The position numbers and the translations under genes were made by a program. From an uncultured Aeromonadales bacterium (GTDB taxonomy: Bacteria; Pseudomonadota; Gammaproteobacteria; Enterobacterales; Succinivibrionaceae): a stretch of DNA of 64,000 bases. The stretch's first letter is position 1. The number at the start of each line of letters is the position of its first letter. The notes under the pieces are model-generated. The model made no database searches and had not been told where the DNA came from. It saw only the letters and a list, made by a program, of their open reading frames with translations. Location: contig CACZLZ010000003.1 in the NCBI GenBank assembly GCA_902782145.1, positions 1-64,000 of the forward strand, read 5' to 3'. Below, piece after piece: positions 56,781-64,000 of this stretch.

Positions 56781-57020
56781 ATCATCAAAAGTGGTGCAAC
56801 CCGGTCAGCCGTCCCCGACGGCAGGCACAGATCCCCACAGACAGTATAGGTTCAGGAAAGCCCCCAGGGAAAGAAACTGCGCCATATGGCTGTCAAAAAG
56901 GTGAGCGGACAGGCAAAGAAGGTGCAGGCCGGAGCATATCGGATGAATGTCGGCTAAGGTTAAACTCACAGGGAGACCTAGAAAGGTCCGGATCCGGCCC
57001 ACCGAAGTTGAAAGGATCCT

Positions 57021-57048
57021 TTGAAGTTGTAAAATAAGTACATATATC
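57021..57048 (+). promoter_or_regulatory. Promoter of the MenC-like gene
   Basis: TTGAAG (57021-57026), 16-bp spacer, TATATC (57043-57048), 48 bases before the ATG. The remaining gap back to 56781 shows no gene. Confidence 0.5.
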
Positions 57049-57095
57049 TGAAGGTTCGCACCAGGAGTTCTTGGGTTCCTGGAAATGGAGAGAAC

Positions 57096-58043
57096 ATGAA
57101 GCTTGGACTGTACCGCTACGATCTGCCCCTTATCAGGCCGCTGCCGAACATAAGCAAGCGCGAGGACATGCGCTCCGGACTCATCATTAGGCGCTACGAC
57201 GGCTGGGGTGAGATCTGTCCCCTGCCGGAGCACTCCCTGGAGACCATCGATGAGGCCCAGGAAGAGGCCCTGGCCTACCTCCAGGCGCTGAACCGCCATG
57301 AGAAGTACGAGCCCACCTTGCCGTCGGTGCAGTTCGGTGTTGACTGCATGAATGAGCACCTCACCTATGACATAAGCCTCTACTCCAAATACAGCAACAC
57401 CTACCGGATCCTCATGGGAACCCCCAAGCAGATCATGTATGAGTGGTTCCAGATGCTGGGGGACTACCCCAAGGTGGCCAAGCTCAGAGTCGGCATCTAC
57501 ACCCTCCGGGACGAGCTGAGGCTCATCAAGGAGATCTGCAAGAAAGCCCCGGAGATCAAGCTGATCCTGGATGCCAGCATGCTCTGGACCCGGGAGGAGG
57601 CCTACACCATGATAAGCCACCTGCCCAAGGAGAACATTCTCTATATTGAGGATGTGTGCCGAGATCTGGAGGATGTGGAGTCCGTGGCCGCAAACACCGG
57701 GATCCCCATCGGCATCGACAAGCTGCTACACTACTACACCTTTGATCAGTGGCGGCGCCTGCCGGGGCTGACCGTGGTGATCAAGCCCTCCCTCATCGGC
57801 GGCTTTGCCAAGATCCGGGAACTGATCCATCTGTGCAGCCCTATGGACATCAGGACCGTCATGGAGACCGCCATGGAGTCCCAGCTGGGCAACTACAACC
57901 TCCAGGTGCTCTGCCAGCGCTACAGCGAGTTCAAGGTTTACGGCATCGACTGCGAGCGCTACTTCAAGCACAGCCTGTTCAAGCCGGGCACCGCTGAAAT
58001 CGACCGCCAGAAGCTCACCGTGATCTGGGAGGCCGATGACTGA
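57096..58043 (+). CDS. Enolase-superfamily protein resembling o-succinylbenzoate synthase (MenC)
   Basis: 315 residues, close to E. coli MenC (320). N-terminal capping domain with DGWGEICPLPEHS (28-47 region) and LPSVQFGVDC; a TIM-barrel part with AKLRVGIY (128-135), LDAS (Asp159), YIED (Glu185), GID (Asp208) and VVIKPSLIGG (Lys230). The metal ligands and second catalytic Lys align with MenC Asp161, Glu190, Asp213, Lys235. However, the KxK motif reads Lys129-Leu-Arg131, so catalytic Lys133 of MenC is replaced by Arg, and the DES triad reads DKL. GGAGAG precedes the ATG. No other men gene is near. Either a divergent MenC or another activity. Confidence 0.75.
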   Translation: MKLGLYRYDLPLIRPLPNISKREDMRSGLIIRRYDGWGEICPLPEHSLETIDEAQEEALAYLQALNRHEKYEPTLPSVQFGVDCMNEHLTYDISLYSKYSNTYRILMGTPKQIMYEWFQMLGDYPKVAKLRVGIYTLRDELRLIKEICKKAPEIKLILDASMLWTREEAYTMISHLPKENILYIEDVCRDLEDVESVAANTGIPIGIDKLLHYYTFDQWRRLPGLTVVIKPSLIGGFAKIRELIHLCSPMDIRTVMETAMESQLGNYNLQVLCQRYSEFKVYGIDCERYFKHSLFKPGTAEIDRQKLTVIWEADD

Positions 58044-58093
58044 GGCCCGGTCCGCAGCCTCCCTGACCGGCAATCCCCGGGTGCAAATTCCGG

Positions 58094-58122
58094 TTGTAAA
58101 GCACCCGGCAACAATGTAAAGT
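58094..58122 (+). promoter_or_regulatory. Promoter of rnb
   Basis: TTGTAA (58094-58099), 17-bp spacer, TAAAGT (58117-58122). It leaves a leader of about 170 bases before the rnb ATG, in which no further signal is clear. Confidence 0.5.
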
Positions 58123-58296
58123 AACCTTCCGCACTGATCCGGCACCCGTTTTTCCGCATCCGCGGCCATTCCGCCGTGACCCGGGGCTGTCACCGCAGAT
58201 CTCCTGCCAGCCATCCCCCAGGCGCCATCCACCGGCCCATTCCGGGAAAGGCAGACAGCCGGCACCCGACCAAATCACCAAAGAACAAGAGACAAC

Positions 58297-60375
58297 ATGA
58301 TATTAGATCCAGCATCCATGGCTGCGCTGCAGCAGCTGAAGGGCAAATTCGGCCATGAGGGCGGCAAGGGCAGAAGAAACACCGTTCAGGATCCCAGTTC
58401 CGAGGATGCCTGGAGGGAGACCAAGGACGGCGCCGTGAAGGCCACGGACCGGGGCTTCGGCTTCCTGGAGCTCAGCAACGGGGAGTCCATCTTCATTTCC
58501 CCGGCCGAGATGCGCAAGGTGTTTCCCCAGGACCGGATCACCGCCATCATAAGAACCGACAGCCAGAACCGGAAACAGGCTGTTCCCATCAAGCTCATCA
58601 ACGCCAGCCTCTCCACCAGCATCGCCCGGATCTACCGCAATCCCCGGAAGGAGAGCGAGTTTCTGGCCGCCATTGACAATCCGGCATTCAAGGAGAAGGT
58701 TCTGGCCAAGATCCCCAACGCCATCCGGGAGCAGGAGCCGCAGGACGGCGACTGGGTGCTGGTGGAACTGTCAGATCACCCCCTGCTGAAGCCGGATCGC
58801 CGGGCCAGCGTCATTGTCCGGGAGTTGGTCGCCCGCAGCGATGATCCCAAGGTTCCCTGGTCTGTAACCCTGCGCCGGCACGGACTGCCCAAGGAGTGCC
58901 CGCCGGATCCCGAGACCATTGCCATCTCTGACGGCTTTGACCGGGCTGACATGCGGGACATTCCCTTCGTGACCATCGACAGTCCCTCCACCATGGACAT
59001 GGACGACGCCATCAGCATCACCGATAAGGGGGATCACTGGGATCTGCATGTCGCCATTGCCGATCCCACAGCCTACATTCCCGCCGGATCCCCCCTGGAT
59101 CAGGAGGCATCCAGCCGGGCCTTCACCTGCTACCTGCCCGGCTTCAACATTCCCGTGATCCCCCACGTCATGAGCGAAGGCGTCTGCTCCCTGGTGGCCG
59201 GGGAAGATCGGCCCGCCCTGACGGCGCTGATCCATGTGGGCAAGGACGGCTCCCTGTCCGGGGACGAGCCCTGCACCTTCGCCCTGGGAACGGTACGATC
59301 CACGGCCAAGCTGGCCTATGACGACGTGTCGGACTTCCTGGAAAGCGGATCCTCGGAGAACCTGAAGCCGGAGCCGGCCCTGGCCGCCCAGCTGGGGATC
59401 TTCCAGGAATTCGCCGCCGCCCGGGCTGCCTTCCGCTCCCGGACCACGGTGCTGTTCAAGGACAAGCCTGATTTCGACATTGAGCTTGATGCTGAGGGTA
59501 AGCCCGCCGGCGTCAAGGTTGAGCGCCGCCGAGTGGCCAACAAGATCATCGAGGAGTGCATGATCATCGCCAACGAGTGCGCCGGCCTCTTCCTGGAGAA
59601 ACATGTGGGCCGGGGCGTCTTCAACCGGCACACCGGCTTTGATCCCGACAAGCTGGACATGGTCCTCAGGATCCTAAAGCGCAACGAGATCACGGACTTC
59701 ACCAAGGAGGAGCTGAGCACCATGGCCGGCTTCTTCCGGCTCAGATCCCTGTGCGATGCCCAGAGCACCGGCTACCTGGACATGCGCCTGCGCAAGTTCA
59801 GCATTCCCGCGGAAATGGTGGAGACTCCCGCCGAGCATTTCGGACTGGGCCTGCACTGCTACGCCACCTGGACTTCCCCCATAAGGAAGTACGGGGACAT
59901 GATCAACCACCGGCTGATCAAGGCGTTCATCACCGGCACCGAACTGCCCCCGACCACGGATCCCAAGATCATGACCCGGCTCAATACAGTGAAGAAGACC
60001 AGCCGCTTCGCCGAGCGGGATGTCCGGGAGTGGCTCTACACCGATGTACTGGCCCCGGATGTGGCGAAGAAGACTGTGTTCGACGCTGAGATCACCGATA
60101 TCTCCCGGCCCGGGATCAAGGTTCAGCTCACCGCCAACGGCGCCATGGTCTTCATTCCCATGTCCACGATCAATCCCGCCAAGTCCGAAGCCTACGCCGT
60201 CAGCCAGGAGGATGGCCGGATCTTCAAAGACGGCAAGATGCTCTACGAGTTGGCCATGAACGTCAGGGTGTTCCTGACCAATGCTGACCGGGATACCCGG
60301 AGCCTGACCGGTGAGATCGTCATGGAGCCGGAGTCTGAGCCGGCCGCTGCCCCGGCAGAAAAGGCCGGGGAATAG
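58297..60375 (+). CDS. rnb: Exoribonuclease II
   Basis: Processive 3'-5' hydrolase of single-stranded RNA. 692 residues against 644 in E. coli; the extra length is in a ~35-residue Gly/Lys-rich N-terminal insert (GKFGHEGGKGRRN) and a Glu/Pro/Ala tail. Cold-shock domains (KATDRGFGFLELSNGESIFI) lead into the RNB domain, whose four catalytic Asp are intact in TIDSPSTMDMDDAIS. The C-terminal S1 domain includes DAEITDISRPGIKVQL. The ribosome binding site is weak (AAGAGA), which is odd for a housekeeping gene. Confidence 0.95.
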   Translation: MILDPASMAALQQLKGKFGHEGGKGRRNTVQDPSSEDAWRETKDGAVKATDRGFGFLELSNGESIFISPAEMRKVFPQDRITAIIRTDSQNRKQAVPIKLINASLSTSIARIYRNPRKESEFLAAIDNPAFKEKVLAKIPNAIREQEPQDGDWVLVELSDHPLLKPDRRASVIVRELVARSDDPKVPWSVTLRRHGLPKECPPDPETIAISDGFDRADMRDIPFVTIDSPSTMDMDDAISITDKGDHWDLHVAIADPTAYIPAGSPLDQEASSRAFTCYLPGFNIPVIPHVMSEGVCSLVAGEDRPALTALIHVGKDGSLSGDEPCTFALGTVRSTAKLAYDDVSDFLESGSSENLKPEPALAAQLGIFQEFAAARAAFRSRTTVLFKDKPDFDIELDAEGKPAGVKVERRRVANKIIEECMIIANECAGLFLEKHVGRGVFNRHTGFDPDKLDMVLRILKRNEITDFTKEELSTMAGFFRLRSLCDAQSTGYLDMRLRKFSIPAEMVETPAEHFGLGLHCYATWTSPIRKYGDMINHRLIKAFITGTELPPTTDPKIMTRLNTVKKTSRFAERDVREWLYTDVLAPDVAKKTVFDAEITDISRPGIKVQLTANGAMVFIPMSTINPAKSEAYAVSQEDGRIFKDGKMLYELAMNVRVFLTNADRDTRSLTGEIVMEPESEPAAAPAEKAGE

Positions 60376-60416
60376 CACCGGCCTCCGGGCGCCTTTCCGG
60401 AGCCCAGAAACAGAAG

Positions 60417-60450
60417 GACCGTCCGGCAACCCCGGGCGGTCTTTCATTTT
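60417..60450 (+). terminator. Rho-independent terminator after rnb
   Basis: GACCGTCCGG (60417-60426), loop CAACC, CCGGGCGGTC (60432-60441): a 10-bp stem with one T-G wobble, then TTTCATTTT. Confidence 0.88.
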
Positions 60451-60526
60451 GCGGTTTTCCGGTTGGTTGTTCCCCGCCGCCTGAAGGCCCCGCCGTCGCT
60501 GGGCCGGAGGCAGGATCCGGGAATTT

Positions 60527-62590
60527 CTAACCCCGGATCCCCCGGTGGCGGAGCAGGGCGTCAATCTTCGGCTCCCGGCCACGGAAGCTGCTGAACTGCT
60601 CCATGGAGGGAACCGAACCGCCGCTGGCCAGGATGAAGTTCCTGAAATCCGCACCGGCCTCAGGACTGAAGATCCCCTCTTCCTCAAAACGGCTGAAGGC
60701 GTCAGAGGAGAGCAGCTCCGCCCAGAGGTAACTGTAGTAACCGGCGGCATAACCCCCGGCGAAGATGTGCTGGAAGGAATTCTCGAAGCGGTTGTACTCC
60801 GGCACCTCCGCCACGGCCACCTGGGAGCGGACATCGGCAATGATCCGCCGGACCAGATCAATGTCCACCGGCCCCCGCTCCAGGTGCAGGCGGAAATCCG
60901 TCAGGGCAAACTCCAGCTGCCGGAGCAAAGCCAGGGCGGAATTGAAGTTCCGGGAGGCCAGGAGCATCTTCAGTTTGTCCTCAGGCAGGGGGGTGCCGGT
61001 GTCCACCGTCCCGGAAATGTAGTTCAGGGCCTCCTGCTGCCAGCACCAGTTCTCCATGAACTGGCTGGGCAGTTCCACCGCATCCCAGTCCACCCCGGAG
61101 ATCCCCGACACCCCCGGGACATCCACATCGGTGAGCAGCAGGTTCAGGGCATGGCCGAACTCATGGAAGACGGTGATGACGTCATCATGGGTCAGCAGAG
61201 GCTCCCCGCCGCCGGCGGCCGGAGTGAAGTTGCAGACCACAAAGGCCACCGGATGCCTTACGGAGCCGTCATCCTCCCGGCGGCGGCCGATGCAGTCGTC
61301 CATCCAGGCCCCGGAGCGCTTGTGCTGCCGGGCAAAGGGATCAAGGTAGAAGGAGCCCCGGAGGGTTCCGTCCCGGTCCAGGACGTCAAACAGCCGCACA
61401 TCCGGATGGTAAAGATCCTCCCCGTCCCCGTGGGGCCGGACGCTGATGCCAAACAGCCGGTGGCAGGTCTCAAACAGCCCCTCCAGGACCCGGGAAAGGG
61501 GGAAGTACTTCCGCAGCTCCTCATCGGAGATGCTGAAGCGGCGCATTTTCAGCTTCTCAGCATAGTAGGTCCGGTCCCAGGGCTTGAGCTCCTGGCAGCC
61601 GTGCTCCCGGGCGGCAAACTCCCTGAGCTCCCGATCTTCCTGCTCCCCCTGGCTCCGGGCCCGCCGGGCCAGATCATTAAGGAAGCTCATGACCTGCTCC
61701 GGGGTGTCGGCCATCTTCTCCTCCAGGGACATGTGGGCATAGTCGGGGAAGCCCAGTAGCTCCGCCAGCTGCCTCCTGAGGTTCAGGATCTCCACCAGCA
61801 CCGGGGTGTTGTCCCATTTGCCGGCGTCAGGACCCTGATCTGAAGCCCTGGTCACGTAGGCCTCATAACACTTCTGGCGCAGGCTCCGGGAATCCGCATA
61901 CTGCATCACCGGCAAATAGGAGGGGAAGTCCAGGGTGAAGACCCAGCCCTCAAGCCCCCGCTGCCGGGCGTTCTCCCGGGCCAGTTCCCGGACCGTGTCT
62001 GGAAGTCCGGAGAGCTCCGCCTCATCGGTGACCTGGCAGTGCCAGTTGAGCACCGCATCCATCACATTGTGGCTGAACTTGGAGGACAGCTCTGACAGGC
62101 GCTGGGTCAGTTCCAGATATTTCCGCCGGCCCTCCTCCGGCAGGGAGATGCCGCTGAGCCGGAAGGATCGCATGGTGTTCTCCACATCCTGCCGCTCGGC
62201 CCGGGAAAGTTCCTTGAAAGAGGGGGAGTCCATGATCTTCCGGTAAGCCTCATACAGCCCCCGGTGCTGCCCCACAAAGGCGCTGAAGTCCGTGAGATCC
62301 GGCAATGCCGAGTCATGGGCCGCCCGGAGCTCATCCGTGTCCATGACGCTGTTCAGGTGGGAAACCGCCGACCACATCCGGGTCAGCCGGTCATCCGCCC
62401 GGTCAATGGGTCCGGTCAGCTCCCGGTAGGTCAGATCCCCTTTCTCCCCGCCCCGGGCCAAGGTGTCCCGGATGCAGTCACGGTTCTCCTGGATCAGTTC
62501 CCGGACCGCCGGCAGCACATCCTCCGGCCGGATCCGGGAAAACCGGGGAAAGCCCTCAATGCTCAGCAGATAGTTGGTCTCTTCAGTCAT
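60527..62590 (-). CDS. prlC: Oligopeptidase A (M3 metallopeptidase)
   Basis: Cytosolic zinc peptidase that degrades signal peptides and oligopeptides. 687 residues, near the 680 of E. coli. The HEXXH motif is His476-Glu477-Phe-Gly-His480 in VITVFHEFGHALNLLLTD; further conserved stretches are GVSGISGVDWDAVELPSQFMENW (split here by family-typical residues), YYSYLWAELLSSDAF and FRNFILASGGS. The N terminus RFSRIRPEDVLPAVRELI is typical of the family. GGGAGGAG precedes the ATG. Confidence 0.95.
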   Translation of the reverse strand: MTEETNYLLSIEGFPRFSRIRPEDVLPAVRELIQENRDCIRDTLARGGEKGDLTYRELTGPIDRADDRLTRMWSAVSHLNSVMDTDELRAAHDSALPDLTDFSAFVGQHRGLYEAYRKIMDSPSFKELSRAERQDVENTMRSFRLSGISLPEEGRRKYLELTQRLSELSSKFSHNVMDAVLNWHCQVTDEAELSGLPDTVRELARENARQRGLEGWVFTLDFPSYLPVMQYADSRSLRQKCYEAYVTRASDQGPDAGKWDNTPVLVEILNLRRQLAELLGFPDYAHMSLEEKMADTPEQVMSFLNDLARRARSQGEQEDRELREFAAREHGCQELKPWDRTYYAEKLKMRRFSISDEELRKYFPLSRVLEGLFETCHRLFGISVRPHGDGEDLYHPDVRLFDVLDRDGTLRGSFYLDPFARQHKRSGAWMDDCIGRRREDDGSVRHPVAFVVCNFTPAAGGGEPLLTHDDVITVFHEFGHALNLLLTDVDVPGVSGISGVDWDAVELPSQFMENWCWQQEALNYISGTVDTGTPLPEDKLKMLLASRNFNSALALLRQLEFALTDFRLHLERGPVDIDLVRRIIADVRSQVAVAEVPEYNRFENSFQHIFAGGYAAGYYSYLWAELLSSDAFSRFEEEGIFSPEAGADFRNFILASGGSVPSMEQFSSFRGREPKIDALLRHRGIRG

Positions 62591-62893
62591 AATGCGTCAA
62601 CTCCTCCCGCCTCTTGCGGCGTCAGATCCGTGCGCCCACGGAAAAACAGGGATCATCATGGCCGCCGATCGGAGTGACCGGGGCGCTCCGGCAGTTATTG
62701 TAGCCGAAAACGCCCCCGCCGCAGGAAAAGTGCGGTCCCAGTCTTCCGGTGCCGCCGTCCCGTCAGTCCTCGGCACTGCCTTCCCGGGCGGGACGCCCCG
62801 CCGGAAAGGCCCCAACCTGCTGATATTTGACACAGGCGCAACAATTCCCGGGCCGCATTGTCTAAAATCAGTGCAGGCTGGGGAGATGTCAGA
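62591..62893. other. Intergenic region between divergent prlC and sensor genes
   Basis: GC-rich near prlC, then a short AT-richer part containing TTGACA at about 62827-62832 and TAAAAT around 62862, too far apart to be one promoter. ACAAT...ATTGT forms a small inverted repeat there, a possible operator. No gene is seen. Confidence 0.35.
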
Positions 62894-64000
62894 ATGCTGC
62901 TGAAAAAACTGAAGGACTTTCTCAAGGAGAATGTCTACGAACGGCTGTCAGTCCAGATGATGACCCTGACTTTCCTGTGCGTGCTCATTCTGGCCTCCAT
63001 CACCACCTACATGGAGGTGTACAACGAAAGCGAGCACGTCCGGGAGGTGATATCCCAAAACATCGACTTCACCCAGCACACCACCGAGCAGATCCTCTCC
63101 GATGCCATCCGGGACAGGGACACAGACAAGCTGGACGGCTTCCTGAAGCTCATCGCCAACATGCCCCACGTGGCCTATGTGTCCATGACCGTGTACGGCC
63201 AGGAGCCCAGCTCCCGGGAGAAGATCCTGGAGGGTGAGTACCATCAGGGATCCAAACCGGATCTCTCCCTGAAAAACGCCATCCTGAAGACCTATGCCAT
63301 CAATGTTGACGGCAGACCCGTAGCAGAGATGGAAATCATCACAGATCCGGAGTTTATCACCACCCACATCTCCCAGAAGCTGGTGCTGATCCTCTCACTG
63401 AGCCTCTTCACTGCCGTCTCCCTGTCCGCAGCCATCCTGCTGCTGATGCACGCCATGATCATCAAGCATCTGCGCTTCCTGGCCGAGGAGACCAAGGAAT
63501 TCGCCATCGACCAGATCGACCGACCCCTGATCCTGCCCAACCGCAAGGACGATATCTTCCACAACGAACTGGACATCCTGGTCAGTTCCATCAACAAGAT
63601 GCGCAAGACCATCTCCCGGGAGATCAAGGCCAACGAGGCCAAGAACAGTGCCCTGAAAAGCCAGCGGGACTTCTCCAACACCCTGCTGAACTCCTGCAAC
63701 CTCATGATCTGCCGGCTGGATCCGGATTTCCGGATCATCTCCATCAACGCCGCCACCACCCTGCTCACCGGCTACCTGGAGGTGGAGGTGGCCGGGAAAA
63801 ACTGGATTGACATCTTTGTGGATCCTGAAAAGAAGGATCCGGTGCGCCAGCAGCTCAGCGAGTCCACCTACGTCACCCTGAAAGAGATGACCATGCATGA
63901 TCTGGAGGATCACCTGCTGTACCTGGAATGGAGTTTTGTGCCCTTCTATGAGGGAAGCTTCCTGAAGTACCGCATCGCCTTCGGCTATGACATCACCAAG
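62894..64000 (+). CDS. Membrane sensor protein with HAMP-like and PAS domains (truncated by window end)
   Basis: Open from the ATG at 62894 (GGGGAG eight bases upstream) to the window edge, 369 codons without a stop. First membrane segment about 22-40 (MMTLTFLCVLILASITT), a periplasmic sensor of about 120 residues (DTDKLDGFLKLIANMPHVAY), second membrane segment about 165-190 (LVLILSLSLFTAVSLSAA), a linker resembling HAMP (IKHLRFLAEETKEF, NELDILVSSINKM), a short coiled coil, then a PAS domain from about 262 (TLLNSCNLMICRLDPDFRII, NAATTLLTGYLEVEVAGK). The missing C terminus is probably a histidine kinase or GGDEF/EAL output; which cannot be told here. Confidence 0.85.
   Translation, partial: MLLKKLKDFLKENVYERLSVQMMTLTFLCVLILASITTYMEVYNESEHVREVISQNIDFTQHTTEQILSDAIRDRDTDKLDGFLKLIANMPHVAYVSMTVYGQEPSSREKILEGEYHQGSKPDLSLKNAILKTYAINVDGRPVAEMEIITDPEFITTHISQKLVLILSLSLFTAVSLSAAILLLMHAMIIKHLRFLAEETKEFAIDQIDRPLILPNRKDDIFHNELDILVSSINKMRKTISREIKANEAKNSALKSQRDFSNTLLNSCNLMICRLDPDFRIISINAATTLLTGYLEVEVAGKNWIDIFVDPEKKDPVRQQLSESTYVTLKEMTMHDLEDHLLYLEWSFVPFYEGSFLKYRIAFGYDITK

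Noticed and set aside
57096..58043. Assigning the gene symbol menC
   Set aside because: A key catalytic Lys is Arg and no menaquinone genes are nearby, so only family-level naming is justified.

Overview
The window looks like chromosome of a GC-rich gammaproteobacterium. The evidence is gene order: ftsY-ftsE-ftsX next to rpoH, purE-tsaC-aroE, a LysM gene divergent from def-fmt-rsmB-trkA-trkH, NsrR, RNase II and oligopeptidase A. A Succinivibrionaceae/Aeromonadales-like host is my guess, held weakly. No rRNA, tRNA, CRISPR array, intact insertion sequence or phage gene was recognised.

Layout. (1) 0.3-16.7 kb is mostly housekeeping: a DUF2750 protein, uvrA, a divergent DASS dicarboxylate transporter, rpoH, ftsX/E/Y, rsmD, a 1,045-residue Sel1-repeat protein, rsmJ, aroE, tsaC, purE. 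(2) 16.9-34.3 kb is accessory. It starts with a 1,109-residue protein made of two CARF (DxTHG/TM1812-type) halves with HEPN-like RX4H motifs and no cas genes nearby. A leftward row of ten exported or envelope genes follows: a von Willebrand A protein, a LolD-like ATPase, an FtsX/MacB-like permease, an FGE/SUMF1-domain protein, two coiled-coil lipoproteins, an S41 protease, two ankyrin proteins and a low-complexity protein. (3) 34.7-42.8 kb is conserved again: a YrdD-like zinc-ribbon protein, LysM protein, def, fmt, rsmB, trkA, trkH. (4) 43-56.8 kb is mixed: nsrR, an HDOD protein, a beta-helix-like lipoprotein, an AT-rich zinc-ribbon membrane protein that looks imported, a 1,304-residue exported protein with an ankyrin partner, and an MltF-like lytic transglycosylase. 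(5) 57-64 kb holds a MenC-like enolase-superfamily protein, rnb, prlC and the start of a sensor protein cut by the window end.

How parts fit. The 16.9-34.3 kb block sits where many gammaproteobacteria keep dprA-smg between lysM and yrdD/tsaC/aroE, so it looks inserted into, or grown within, that cluster. The VWA-ATPase-permease-SUMF1-lipoprotein set has the same parts, in reversed order, as the tagQRST-ppkA genes that sense envelope signals for type VI secretion in Pseudomonas, but no kinase or secretion gene is visible here. Four exported proteins, three at 20-25 kb and one at 49-53 kb, share an N-terminal domain of about 95 residues resembling FlgT-N/LPP20 domains. The two loci therefore probably serve one envelope function.

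All identifications are from reading the sequence; no searches were run. Start codons were moved inward where a ribosome binding site, promoter position or signal peptide argued for it.
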